Shown one piece after another: positions 25,254-36,313 of a stretch of DNA of 64,000 nt. Both the position numbers and the translations under genes were made by a program. Under the pieces are notes generated by a model that saw only the letters and a list, made by a program, of their open reading frames with translations, ran no database searches and was not told the DNA's origin. The first letter of the stretch is position 1; the number at the start of each line of letters is the position of its first letter. Source of the DNA: Dillenia suffruticosa (lineage: Eukaryota; Streptophyta; Magnoliopsida; Dilleniales; Dilleniaceae); contig JAVTVX010000035.1 of assembly GCA_033439265.1 (NCBI GenBank), forward strand, positions 4,878,001 through 4,942,000, in the 5' to 3' direction.

Positions 25254-27593
25254 ATGGAGTTCGCTTGGAATTTCATCGTATGGTGTGTGATATGCTTCTC
25301 ACCCATCCTAATTCGCCTCCTCCGCCGCAGAAAGGCGGGCAAATACCCACCCGGCCCGCGGGGCTGGCCTATAGTTGGCAACATGTTGGACTTAGCAGGC
25401 GCAATGCCACACCGAAACATAGCCAAGATGAAGGAAAAATACGGGCCAGTAATCGGCCTGAAAGTGGGTGCGGTCCGAACAGTGGCAATTACATCAGCCA
25501 AGACCGCAGCAGTATTGTTCAAAAAACACGACTTGGACTTTGTGGACAGAGCCATAGTGGATTGCATGAAATGCCATGACTTGCACAAGACCCTTCCCGG
25601 GACTGCACCCTATGGAACATTTTGGCGTGTGTTGAAGCGCATATACACCGTGGACATGTTTGTGGTGAAGCGGCTCAATGAGACAGTACCCGTTAGGCGC
25701 AGGTGTGTGGACCAAATGCTTGCATGGATAGATGAGGAGGCCCTTAATCCTCACCCAATAGAGGTGGGTCGCTTCATGTACTTAACCTCGTTCAACATAA
25801 TAGGGAGCCTTGTGTTTTCCCGAGAATTGTTGGACCCGAGTTCTAAGCAAGGAACCGAATTCGTTGAGACAATGAGTCAAATCATGGAATGTGCGGCGAA
25901 ACCAAACATGTCTGATGCATTCCCATGGTTGAGCCGGCTGGACTTGCAAGGTGTGAGGAGGAGGATGAGCCATGCCGTTGGCAAGTCGCTTAGGATCGCC
26001 TCGGGTTACGTGAAAGAGCGCATGGAAGAAATGAGCAAGGAAGTGCCGCACAACAGGCCCAAGGATTTTCTTGATGTGTTGATCGAGTTTGAAGGAGATG
26101 GGAAAGATGAGCTCACCAAGCTCACCGAGCACGAGATCAGTGTCCTTGTGCTGGTAAGACCTCTTCTATTACGTGTCCAGAGAAAATTGTTTCTTTAGAA
26201 AATATTTACGTATGCACGGCGAAAAAAAAATGGAGCACAAAAGTTAGCGCCCAACAAGACGAATCTTTAAAACTTTATCTATATTTCATATTAGAAAAAT
26301 ATGATGCAAAGTTTTCTTATTAGTCATCATAGTAAAAGTTCTTTCATTAATTATAATTTTAATATATGACTTGAAAAAAACATTTGAAACTCAAAAATTT
26401 TTTTTATTAAATTATAATGTGTAATAATAAAAAAATTTTATAGATTGTACTCAACTTAAAATAGTATAACAACAACGTTCTGTATAAATTGAGTACGAAA
26501 GGTTTGATAGGGTAAAAAAGTATGTATATATTGACATAAAATAGCAGAACATTTTACAAAATTAATTCACTTAAATTAACATTATTATTCCACAAATTAA
26601 GAAAAAATACTACAAAATTGCTAAGTTTTTACCTGATACAAGGCCAGAATTAATTACTACAAACTACCATTATTCCACGTTCTCAAAGCAAAAATTTACT
26701 AATTCAAACCACGATGATAATAGTGCATGGAAACACCTTAGATAAGCCTTAGGTTTCGAGATTTCAAGAATATTTAAAATCAGATGTTTTGCGGGGGAAT
26801 AAATGCTTTTATCGTGATACTTTCAGTTGTTACATCGGTCACTTTTTCCGATCCCTTCGACCTTCAAAAAGTAGTAAAAAAAAAATCATGCACAAAAACT
26901 GAAATAAAAGGGGAAGACCATGGGGGTTAAATTTTGCCTCTACTATCAGATTGTTAAATTATGCCAATATATATTTGGGTGCAGGGATTATTCATGGCCG
27001 GCTCGGAAACAACTAGCAGCGTTGCAGAATGGGTACTAACAGAACTACTCCACAATCCAGAGTGCATGGAGAAGGCTAAAGAAGAGCTTTCTCTTGTGGT
27101 TGGACCAAACAACAAGGTTGAAGAGAGCCACGTCGATGATTTGACATACTTGCAAGCCGTGGTTAAGGAAACATTGCGATTGCATCCACCAATTCCTTTC
27201 CTAGTACCACGACTTGCAGTCAGAGACACCAATTTCATGGGCTATGACATACCAAAAGGCACGCGACTTTTCGTAAATGTTTGGGCAATTGGAAGAGACG
27301 CCGAGACCTGGGAGGACCCAAACAGCTTCAAACCAGAGAGATTTTTGGACTCGAAAATTGAGTACAAGGGACAATACTATGAGCTAATCCCATTTGGTGC
27401 TGGTAGGAGAATGTGTGCTGGTCTTTCTCTAGCACACCGTATACTGCACATTATTACCGGGTCCCTGCTACACAACTATGATTGGAAGCTTGAGAAGTTT
27501 ACCACAAGAGAGTCGGTGGATGCTGAACGGATTGGGGTAAGCACGAGGAAGGCTGTACCCCTGATGGCAATACCCAAAAAGTGCGCCACTTGA
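25254..27593 (+). CDS. CYP76A-like: Cytochrome P450 gene 2, CYP76A-like, complete
   Basis: Exon 1 is 25254-26153, the intron 26154-26984 (831 bp, GT-AG, phase 0), and exon 2 26985-27593, giving 502 residues. Features are an N-terminal membrane anchor with RLLRRRK stop-transfer, proline hinge YPPGPRGWP, C-helix WRVLK (lysine where WxxxR expects arginine), I-helix AGSETT (305-310), ExxR (E362-R365), PERF (417-420) and FGAGRRMCAG with Cys444. It is expected to be an ER-bound monooxygenase; the substrate is unknown but the family acts on terpenoid and iridoid-type molecules. It heads block A and has the compact promoter type, where a TA repeat, an ACAAAAGTGTGAAGAGCC segment and the TATA box follow closely. 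Its exon 1 and intron are closest to gene 4, but the first half of its exon 2 is not. Confidence 0.93.
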
Positions 27594-28830
27594 TTTATAC
27601 ACATAATACCCTGCAAAACCTTACTAAAAAAATTTTATATCTTGTTAATTAGCAATAAAAAGTTGCACTAAGCTTAGCTTAGGGCTTAGCTTTGGGTGAA
27701 AAATCCTTTTTTGAAAAATAAAAATGCAAAAGGGCATAGATGCTTACCTTATGGACATTATATGAATTTTCAATTAGCTTCATATTTGATTATTACCGCT
27801 TTAAGCTTTACTTCATAGGATTTGGATATAAAATAACTGGAGTTCACTACAGTAGAATTGGAACAGATCAAGCAAAATTCTTACACATATGACCGTGATA
27901 AATATATTTTTTTTGTTTCCAAAAATAAAATGTATTTATTTACTTTTCTGATTGAGAAAAATTTTCGCTTTGCCATGATGAATAAATCATGATGCTAGAT
28001 AGTGGGAAAGAATCAAGTAATTAGTTTTTTTTTCTTTGATTTCCATCACCTGTATCCAAAGTCATGTTTCGAATAATCCAGTCATGTTTCGAATAATCCG
28101 ATTTGAGTATTGGCAGAGGCGTTATTTAGGGGGTGACTCTCCCACCTAGTCTTATCATAACCAAGTTTCAAATTCGAAACTTTTTTTAATGATTTAACAC
28201 CCTATCTCACCGACTAACTGTTCATTGCAATGCTGATATTCGTGCAAACCTTACTTGTGCACACCATTTTTTTTTTATATAATTAGGTGTGTATTCGAAT
28301 TGAGTCGAATTTGAGTATTCTTATGTTCAAACTCGAGCTTGAATTCTTTAATATCATTCAAACTCGAATTTGAGAAATAGTAATAATATGACTCGAACTC
28401 GACTTATTTATAATTTAATGAGTTTGAAATCAACTCAAAAATTCGATTTTTAATATATTATAATAATATAATATATGGGTGTATATTAATATATATTATA
28501 ATAATACATGAGCATATATATAATATATATTATTTTATGTTATCGAGTCATTTGACAAGTTTTCAAATTTAAAATTTTATTATTCGAAATTTACTCGATT
28601 ATATAATAAAATCGTTCGAACTCAACTCAAGTTCGGTTAAAATCGAGTCAAGTTGAGTTTTTGACCGAGTGACTTGCCAATGATTTGGACTCGATGCGTT
28701 TTGCATAATAGTCCAATTTGTAATAATTTTCTTACTAACTCTTTTAATAAACTTATTAACAAAATTATCCTTCAAATAATACTAGGCAGACATTAAACCC
28801 CTCATTAACCGGTGAAATATCCCTTACCCC
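27594..28830. other. 3' flank module of gene 2
   Basis: A 3' region with several AATAAA-like sites, then AT-rich DNA with many TCGAACTCGA-like words in both orientations (about 28290-28700), probably an old palindromic repeat. Equivalent modules follow genes 3 and 4, and a short one follows pseudogene C. Confidence 0.7.
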
Positions 28831-29394
28831 CATTACAAAAAAACACGGTTTTTGCGAAGAAATTTAGCGACAAATTTTTTTTGTTGCTATTTTGCGACGA
28901 ATTTACCGACGAAAACTTTTGTCATCGCTATTTGCAATGAAATTTACGACGAAAAAATAGTCGTAACTAATTTAGTGACGACTGGAAATTCGTCATTAAT
29001 TTTGGGACGAATTTTGAAATTCGTCGCTAATTTTGAAAAATAATAAAATAAAATAAAATATTAATATATATTTATTAAATAATAAATTAATTTAGCGATG
29101 AATTTCGAAATTCGTCGTTAAATTTAGTGACGAATTTGAATTTGTCACAAATTCAGCGATGAATTCAATTGGTAGCAAAATTAACGACGAATTTCGAAAT
29201 TCGTCGCTAAATTTGAAAAAAATTAAATAAAATAAAATATTAATATATATTTATTAAATAATAAATTAATTTAGCGACGAATTTCAAATTTCATCACTAA
29301 TTTTACGACTAATTCAGTGACAAATTTAGAATTTATCACAAAATTAGTAATGAATTTCAAATTTATCGCTAATTTTGTGACCCATTCAGCGAAG
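28831..29394 (+). mobile_element. CACTA-like (En/Spm) DNA transposon fragment
   Basis: The left end CATTACAAAAAAA is one base from the CACTA terminal consensus. The rest consists of inverted and direct copies of a GCGACGAATTTCGAAATTCG motif, typical of CACTA subterminal repeats, with two tandem units of about 180 bp (boundaries near 29005 and 29190). No transposase is present and the right terminal repeat is missing. It lies exactly between the end of block A and the start of the gene 3 block. Confidence 0.65.
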
Positions 29395-29990
29395 ATACCC
29401 TATGCCCATATGCCCATATGTCAAATGCCCTCCTGATTTGATTCCCCGCTCATCTTGAAGATGCCCTCTGAATCACCAATCAAATCACTGGTTACAATAA
29501 TTTGCAAACAATTCAAAATTGGCTGCACCGCAATGCTGTGGTCAGTGTAGTATTCAACAATATTAGGTTAGATTTGAATGACATTTTTTCTCTGCTGTTG
29601 TAATGTATTTGAATTTAAGGCTTTGAGAAAAACTTTTGCCATCGAGAGGTCTGATGTCTTTAAGGACCAGATGGGATTCTCTGTTGGACAAACTGAGGAC
29701 ACTATTTGTCTGCTTCTCTTTTACTTCTTTATCCGATTTTTCTCAGCTCTATTTGTTTGATGTGTTTCTTTTTTTTTTTTTTTTGTAACACTAAAATTCA
29801 AATCTGATATCACTAAATAGGAGAAGGGAATTGTGATCACTAAACTATTCTCTTAGGGATGACATTTCTTTTTTTATTCTGCTATTCTTAGCATTTGCTT
29901 GTCATCTTTTTATTACCATTGATTTCACAAAAAAAAAAATTAAAAAAAAAAAAATTTGGAAAGGACGTTAGCCGATTGGTATATTTTTAG
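29395..29990 (+). repeat. Repeated intergenic module, copy 2
   Basis: Second copy of the module seen at 20.9 kb. A GCCCATAT duplication lies at its left edge and a SINE interrupts it. Confidence 0.6.
29778..29857 (-). mobile_element. SINE, same family as 19539, minus strand
   Basis: Read on the minus strand it goes ATCCCTAAGAGAATAG, TAGTGATCAC (box A), GATTTGAATTTTAG (box B) and GTTAC plus A tail, matching the order of the SINE at 19539. Flanks are GATGTGTTTCTTTTTTT and GATGACATTTCTTTTTTT, a slightly decayed target duplication; block A has the empty site near 21291. Confidence 0.7.
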
Positions 29991-31092
29991 ACTTAGGTTT
30001 TTAGATGATCTTGATTCTTGACTTACCCAAAAATAAAAAAAAAAAAAGAGGAAAAGAAATTTTTAACCAAATTCTCATTTGTGGGTTACTCCTGGAAGAA
30101 TTATACTTCTATTTTCAAAATTATATATTTCTTAACAAAAATTTGTTAATTTAATTAAAAAATTATTATAACTTAAATAAAATAAAATAAAAATAAATTG
30201 AGACAAATAGAGATTTCCCCATCCTTTTTAAAGAAAATTTTATTGCTTGGTAATTCATTTATTAGAAGAGAAATTTTGTCCATACCAACATGCCCACAAA
30301 ATTGCAACCATCGATCTTAATAAGTACTCAAAACATCGAGAGTATAAGTGACTAAATAAATTTAGTCCAAGTTTTAATTGAATAATCAGATTATTAATTA
30401 ACTAATACCTAGAAATTCAATATTAGATTTACAAAATTATAATAAATAGCTATTCTGTTTTTTCATGTTTTAAAATTACTATGTATTTCATTTGTATCAC
30501 AAATATTCGTAAAAACCCCAAGTGTGTGTGTGTGTTTTTTGTTTTTGTTTTTTTTTTTTTTTGAGCTCTTAGTTGTGTGTTACCAAGTGTTCGACTTCAA
30601 GTTGGTGCAATTGACGGGAAAGTGCCTTATTTGTATTTTGGCAATAATAGAATAGCTACTCCATTTGAATGTTCCACACTGATAGGGATTTACCCATTAG
30701 ACTTTTCTTTGTTAAGATACAGCAAAACAAAACCAGGGGACAAACTAGGTTAAGTTTATTTGCCTGACTTGATTTTTTTTTTTAATTTTATATGTAATAT
30801 TTTTTAATAATTAAAAAAGAAATATATATATTTTTTAAAAATATAAATTATTATTATGTTTCTATTTTTTTTAATTTTTTATATTCAACACTGATATCTG
30901 ACCTCAACTTGTTGATAGGGTCCATCTTAACCAATTCAATTTTTAAGAGTAGTAATCCACATTGTGTTGGGAGGATATGCACCATAAATTTATCCATCAC
31001 ATTGATGTCAAGTGTTTACTTTTCTTTTCGTACAATAATTCATTGCTTGCGCAAAAGCAAAGAAATTGGTATGTTAAGACAAAGAATGTCTG

Positions 31093-31189
31093 CGTCCGGA
31101 CACCCGGTGTTAAGATTTCGTATTTAAATTTTGAAGAATGTGTATAATTTTATGATTATCGTAACTTCATATAATGATAAAAAAAAAAA
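31093..31189 (+). mobile_element. Old SINE-like insertion, block C copy
   Basis: Orthologous to 22603-22737 and 46097-46213, flanked on the left by AAGACAAAGAATG and on the right by an AAAGAAGGGCTGC repeat of the target. Partly deleted. Confidence 0.5.
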
Positions 31190-31267
31190 GATAAAGAAGG
31201 GCTGCTTCATTCTTAAAAAAAAAAAAAAAAAAAAGCCCAAACTCTATAAGGCTGCCTTTGAAGGTAT

Positions 31268-31480
31268 TTTTTTTACCATGTCTTGGATATCACCCGATAT
31301 CAAAAGTTTTTCATCGATTAATCCGGACCGACCGTTATAGTGGCTCTTTTTTAGAGAGCGGATCTCTTAATGGGGAATGTTTCATACACATGAATGCCCG
31401 ATACTTTTAGCGGGAGTCGAATCTCAGTTATGTTTAAAGAAATTTAACCCCACATTCAGTTGAGTTAACTCACATCGGTA
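31268..31480 (-). mobile_element. SINE, 213 bp, minus strand, 13-bp target duplication
   Basis: A poly-T left end and, on the minus strand, a head TACCGATGTGAGTTAACTC (box A) and GAGATTCGACTCCC (box B). It is flanked by CCTTTGAAGGTAT (31255-31267) and CCTTTGAAGGCAT (31481-31493). Blocks A and B carry the single empty site. Confidence 0.85.
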
Positions 31481-31589
31481 CCTTTGAAGGCATAGGTAAC
31501 CAAAGTGTATGGTTCCGACACTAAAAAAAGGAGATATTTACGTATTTAATTTTTCTTCTATTCAAGCTCCTATTTTCTCCTTTTTACTT

Positions 31590-31591
<2 letters not shown>

Positions 31592-31625
<34 letters not shown>
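31592..31625. repeat. (AT)17 microsatellite upstream of gene 3
   Basis: Perfect AT repeat in the shared promoter-upstream segment. Confidence 0.95.
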
Positions 31626-31628
<3 letters not shown>

Positions 31629-31812
31629 ATTATTTTTATTTTTATTTCTTTTTGACAGAACAAAAGAGTGAAGAGCCAGGTATAACTATCTTTTCTAGAA
31701 AAGATTATAAATATAATCCAACTCATTGTAAGAATTATAATTATATATTCACAGGCCGGCGTGCCTATTGCCTCAAGTTTAGACTCCAACATCTAATCAC
31801 GTGGTGTTTGAT

Positions 31813-31832
31813 TTTTTTTTTTTTTGGTACAT
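31813..31832 (-). mobile_element. 20-bp retroposition scar (poly-T plus GGTACAT)
   Basis: Only T residues and GGTACAT are inserted, yet they are flanked by perfect 16-bp repeats TCACGTGGTGTTTGAT (31797-31812 and 31833-31848). Block B shows one copy of this site (46577 region). This looks like an extremely 5'-truncated retroposon on the minus strand. Confidence 0.7.
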
Positions 31833-32524
31833 TCACGTGGTGTTTGATCAGTACACCAAAAATGAAAGTAGATAATTTTTCTTTCTCTCTCTCTGTTTTT
31901 TTTTTTTTTTTGGTTACAAATTTTTCTTTTTCCCTTTGTTATGCACTCCTAGAGATATATATCATGTCACAAAGTTGTTCTTTCATAGAATTTGCAAGAC
32001 CAATTGTGTTTACACCTATATGCCGCCCAGATACACATGGTGTTTAGACTCCAACATCTAATCGCATCGTGTTTGATTTGTGCACCACAATGGAAGTAGA
32101 TAATTTTCCTTTTTCTCCGCCATGTCACAGAGTTGTTCCTTCATAGAACTTGCAAGACCAATTGCTTTTACACTTATAAGCCGTTCAGATAAACGGACGT
32201 AAATTCTTAATATCAATGGTATTATTCTTTGACAAATATAATTTCATCCAAAATTTCCTTTTTCTTTGTAAAAATTAAAGAAACTATTATTATATAAAAT
32301 GATTAAGCTATGAATATCAGTCACTCGTCCTTGTGTTGAACAATGGTGGTGGTAAGGAAATTTTTAAGGCATATGATAGACCAATATCTTCGTTGTGGTT
32401 GCGCAGCATGACAACAGCTAGGAGGTAACTGAAATAGGGTACTTTTCCCCCATGCACATACTTCCAACATGCACATATTTCCAACCCAGATAAGATGTTT
32501 TCCAAACCAAAATCTATACAAGTC

Positions 32525-32622
32525 AATATTATCATTATTATTATTATTAATATTTAACATAGTGAGGATTGAATTCGAGAACTTTACAAAGGGAAGGGAA
32601 ACGGTGCCATAGCTCATTGGTA
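32525..32622 (-). mobile_element. SINE, minus strand, proximal promoter of gene 3
   Basis: On the minus strand it reads CCAATGAGCTATGGCACCG (box A region), then TTCTCGAATTCAATCC (box B), then an A/T-rich AAT-repeat tail. It resembles the SINEs at 37627 and 51450. It ends just before the TCATTATTCTAGACC segment shared by all promoters. Target repeats are not clear. Confidence 0.6.
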
Positions 32623-32654
32623 CAAAGTCATTATTCTAGACCATGAAAAACGTG

Positions 32655-32663
32655 TATAAATAA
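32655..32663 (+). promoter_or_regulatory. TATA box of P450 gene 3
   Basis: TATAAATAA after CATGAAAAACGTG, 90 bp before the ATG and aligned with genes 2, 4 and 5. Confidence 0.7.
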
Positions 32664-32744
32664 GGGCTTTCATGAAGTCAAATCACCCAACAACCCGCTT
32701 TCTTCTCTCTTTTTCTCTAATCTTGTGCTCGCCTATTGAAGACA

Positions 32745-35700
32745 ATGGAGTTCGCTTGGAATTTCATTGTATGGTGTGTGATATGCTTCTCACCCATCCT
32801 AATTCACCTCCTCCACCGCAGAAAGGCGGGCAACTACCCGCCTGGTCCCCGGGGCTTGCCTATAGTTGGCAACATATTAGACTTAGCAGGTGCAATGCCA
32901 CACCGAGACATAGCCAAGATGAAGGAAAAATACGGGCCAGTGATTGGGCTAAAAGTCGGTGCCGTACGAACAGTGGCGATTTCATCAGCCAAGGCCGCCG
33001 CAGTGTTCTTCAAAAACAATGATGCGGACTTTGTGGACAGAGCCATACTAGACTGCATGAAATGCCATGACTTCCACAAGACCATTCCCGGGTTGGCACC
33101 CTATGGAACATTTTGGCGTGTCTTGAAGCGCATATACACCGTGGACATGTTAGTGGTGAAGCGGCTCAATGATACAGTACCCGTTAGGCGCAAATGTGTG
33201 GACCAAATGCTTGCATGGATAGATGAGGAGGCCCTCAATCCGCACCCAATAGATGTGGGACGCTTCTTGTACTTAACGTCGTTCAACATAATAGGGAGCC
33301 TTGTGTTTTCCCGAGACTTGTTGGACCCGAATTCTAAGGAAGGAACCGAGTTCTTTGAGATTATGAGTCAAATCATGGAATGTGTGGCGAAACCAAACAT
33401 GTCTGATGCATTCCCATGGCTGAGCCGGCTGGACTTGCAAGGTGTGAGGCGGAGGATGAGCCATGCCGTTGGCGAGGCGCTTAGGATCGCCTCGGGTTAC
33501 GTGAAGGAGCGCATGGAGGAAATGAGCAAGGAAGTGGTGCACAACAGGCCCAAGGATTTTCTTGATGTGTTGATCGAGTTTGATGGAGATGGGAAAGATG
33601 AGCTCACCAAGCTCTCCGAGCACGAAATCGATCTCCTTGTGCTGGTAAGACCTTTTGAATTACGTGTCAAGAGAAAATTGTTTCTTTAGAAAATTTTTTA
33701 CGTGTACGGGAAAATAAATCGAGCACAAGTGTTCGAGCCCAAAAGGCGAATTTTCGTAACTTTATTTTCAATTATACAACGGTAAAAAAAAAAAATGTTA
33801 ATCTTAATAATTGAGATCGATTATTTAAAAAAAATAAAAAAAATAAAAATAAAAACAAATTTTGATTTAATTTGTACAGATTCTCCTATACTATTCATTC
33901 GTATTCAAAATTATCTTCTTATTTAAATTTTTAATTATCATGTCTTTATAGATAATTTATATCCAAGTTTTCAACGGTTTATTTCTATATTTTACTACAT
34001 CTCCTATATTTAAATTTTTGGTCATTCTGACCGGTGAATCTTTAGGTTTTCTTTGCATATCCGAATCACTTTAGACAATACTCTTACATTTTAACCACAA
34101 TTGAATTAAATTCTAATTTATTATGAATTTTTTCGTTTCTAATTCTATATTTTCTAGTTTACCATATATCCATCTAAATATTTTCATTTCTATTACAGCT
34201 ATTTTCTGCTCTTATTATTGTTTAATAACCCAATACTTAGTGTCATGCAATAGTATATATTTTACTATAATTTAATAGAACTTTCCCTTCAAATATAACA
34301 GTATCGTGCGATTGCAAACAACTCCAGATGTATTTCTCCATTTCATCCAAATTGCTTGAATTTTATGATTCATATTCTCATCAATTTTGCCATTATTTTG
34401 AATGATACTCTTGCATTTTATTTACAATTGAATTAATTTTTAATTTATTACGAATTTTTTCGTTTCTAATTTTGTCTTCTCTAGTTTTCAACATTCTCAT
34501 CTCTACTACAATCATTTCATACTCTTATTGTTGTTTAATAGTTCAACACTCAATACTATATAATAGTGCAGATCTTCATGCAGTTTTATAAAATTTTTTC
34601 TTCAAATACAGTGGTATCGTATGATCGCAAAGAATTTCACATGTCCTTTTCTATTTCATCAATCCGTTTGAATCTTATGACTCACATCAGTATTTATGTT
34701 GCCATCATTTTAAATGATAGAAACAATATATCTAAAATATTCACTTTTGGTATATTTTTTTTTCTAATCTAATTATTTTTTTATCGTCCTGAAAATTGTA
34801 GTTAAACCTATATCTCATATGTTCAGTTTTCGACGTGTTCAATTTAAAGATTCTGAATTTTAGTGTGATTCTCCATAACCTTAATTTAACACCAATATCC
34901 TCTCTAATTTTATTAACCAACACTATATCATTTGTAAAATGTATATATCATGGTATTTAATCTTAAATGTTTTTTATAATTTCATTTATCATTATTGCAA
35001 AAAACATACACATTAGTGTGACACTTTATTTTCATCTATATTTCATATTATATGATATTTAGTTTTCTTATAGTCATAATAGTAAAAGTTCTTTTATTAA
35101 TTATAATTTTAATGTATGACTTGAAACTAACCGTTTGATACTCAAAATTTTTTATTAAGTTATAATGTGTAATAATAAGAAAATTTTATAGATTGTACTA
35201 AATTTAAAATAGTATAAATGCAACATTCTGCATAAATCGAGTATGGAATCGGCCGACGTGGTTAAAAAGTGTGTATATATTGACATAAAATAGTAGAATT
35301 TTTACGAATTTAATTCACTAAAATTAACATTATCATTCCTCAAATTAAGAAAAAATACTATAAAATAGCTAAGTTTTGACTTGATGCAATTCCTGAATTA
35401 ATTACTACAAAAAAAAACCATTATTCCACTTTTTCAAAGCACAAAATTACTAATTCAAACCATGATAATAATAATGCCTAGAAACACCTTAGATAAGGTT
35501 TAGATTTCGAAATTATTTAAAATCAGCTATTTTGTGGTGAATGAATATTTTTATCATGATCCTATCAGTTGTTACATTGGTCACCCTTTCCTATCCTTTC
35601 GACTTTCAAACGTGCACAAAAACAGAAATTGAAGGGGAAGAACATGGGGTTAAATTTTGCCTCAACTATCAAATTGTTAAATTATATGAATATATATTTG

Positions 35701-36313
35701 GGTGCAGGGATTATTTATAGCTGGCTCGGAAACAACTAACAGCATTTTAGAATGGGTACTAACAGAACTACTCTACAATCCCAAGTGCATGGCGAAGGCC
35801 AAAGAAGAGCTTTCTCGTGTTGTTGGACCAAACAAGGTTGAAGAGAGCCACATCGATGATTTACCATACTTGCAAGCCACGGTTAAGGAAACGTTGCGAT
35901 TGCATCCACCAGTTCCTTTCCTAGTACCACGACGTGCAGTCAGAGACACCAATTTCATGGGCTATGACATACCAAAAGGCACACGACTTTTCGTAAATGT
36001 TTGGGCCATTGGAAGAGACGCCGAGACCTGGGAGGACCCAAACAGCTTCAAACCAGAGAGATTTTTGGACTCAAAAATTGAGTACAAGGGACAACACTAT
36101 GAGCTAATCCCATTTGGTGCTGGTAGGAGAATGTGTGCTGGTGTTTCTCTAGCACACCGTATGCTGCATATCATTACCGGGTCCCTCCTACACAACTATG
36201 ATTGGAAGCTTGAAAAGTTTACCACAAGAGAATCAGTGGATGCTGATCGGATTGGGGCGGCCACGAGGAAGGCTGTACCCCTGATGGCAATACCCAAAAA
36301 GTGCTCCACTTGA
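32745..36313 (+). CDS. CYP76A-like: Cytochrome P450 gene 3, CYP76A-like, complete
   Basis: Exon 1 is 32745-33644, the intron 33645-35707 (2063 bp, GT-AG, phase 0), and exon 2 35708-36313, giving 501 residues. Marks are an N-terminal anchor (LLHRRK), hinge YPPGPRGLP, C-helix WRVLK, I-helix AGSETT, ETLR of the K-helix, PERF and FGAGRRMCAG with Cys443. It is one residue shorter than gene 2 because GPNNK is GPNK. The long intron is explained by a 1.25-kb RTE LINE inserted in reverse orientation; splice sites are untouched. Its promoter is the long type, with roughly 0.9 kb between the TA-repeat segment and the TATA box that genes 2 and 4 lack. Function as for gene 2, with unknown substrate. Confidence 0.93.
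33771..35022 (-). mobile_element. RTE-clade LINE 3' fragment in the intron of gene 3
   Basis: On the minus strand the right part reads NDIVLVNKIREDIGVKL, then LNTSKTEHM, the end of an RTE-type reverse transcriptase. Further along, DENMNHKIQ, MKWRNTSGVVCN and LKGKFY match the RTE C-terminal region, which appears twice in tandem with several stops in between. The 12-bp target repeats ACTTTATTTTCA lie at 33759-33770 and 35023-35034. The introns of genes 2 and 4 have the empty site. The 5' part of the element is absent, as is usual for LINEs. Confidence 0.85.

Larger units (their letters stand above)
16919..28830 (+). repeat. Segmental duplication block A (pseudogene A and gene 2)
   Basis: With interruptions, this block aligns to 40788-51300 in the same order: a module starting GATAAGAGTGTGGTGCAAC, the Ty1-like remnant, the small conserved open frame, the shared intergenic module, an exon-2 pseudogene, a full P450 and its 3' flank. 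Most differences are point changes plus a few clear insertions and deletions. It ends abruptly at a CACTA-like fragment. Confidence 0.85.

Noticed and set aside
25130-25588. Long minus-strand frames opposite P450 exon 1 (also near 32834, 47656 and 63582).
   Set aside because: They recur only because the antisense of the conserved exon is open in each copy; the plus-strand P450 explains the sequence.
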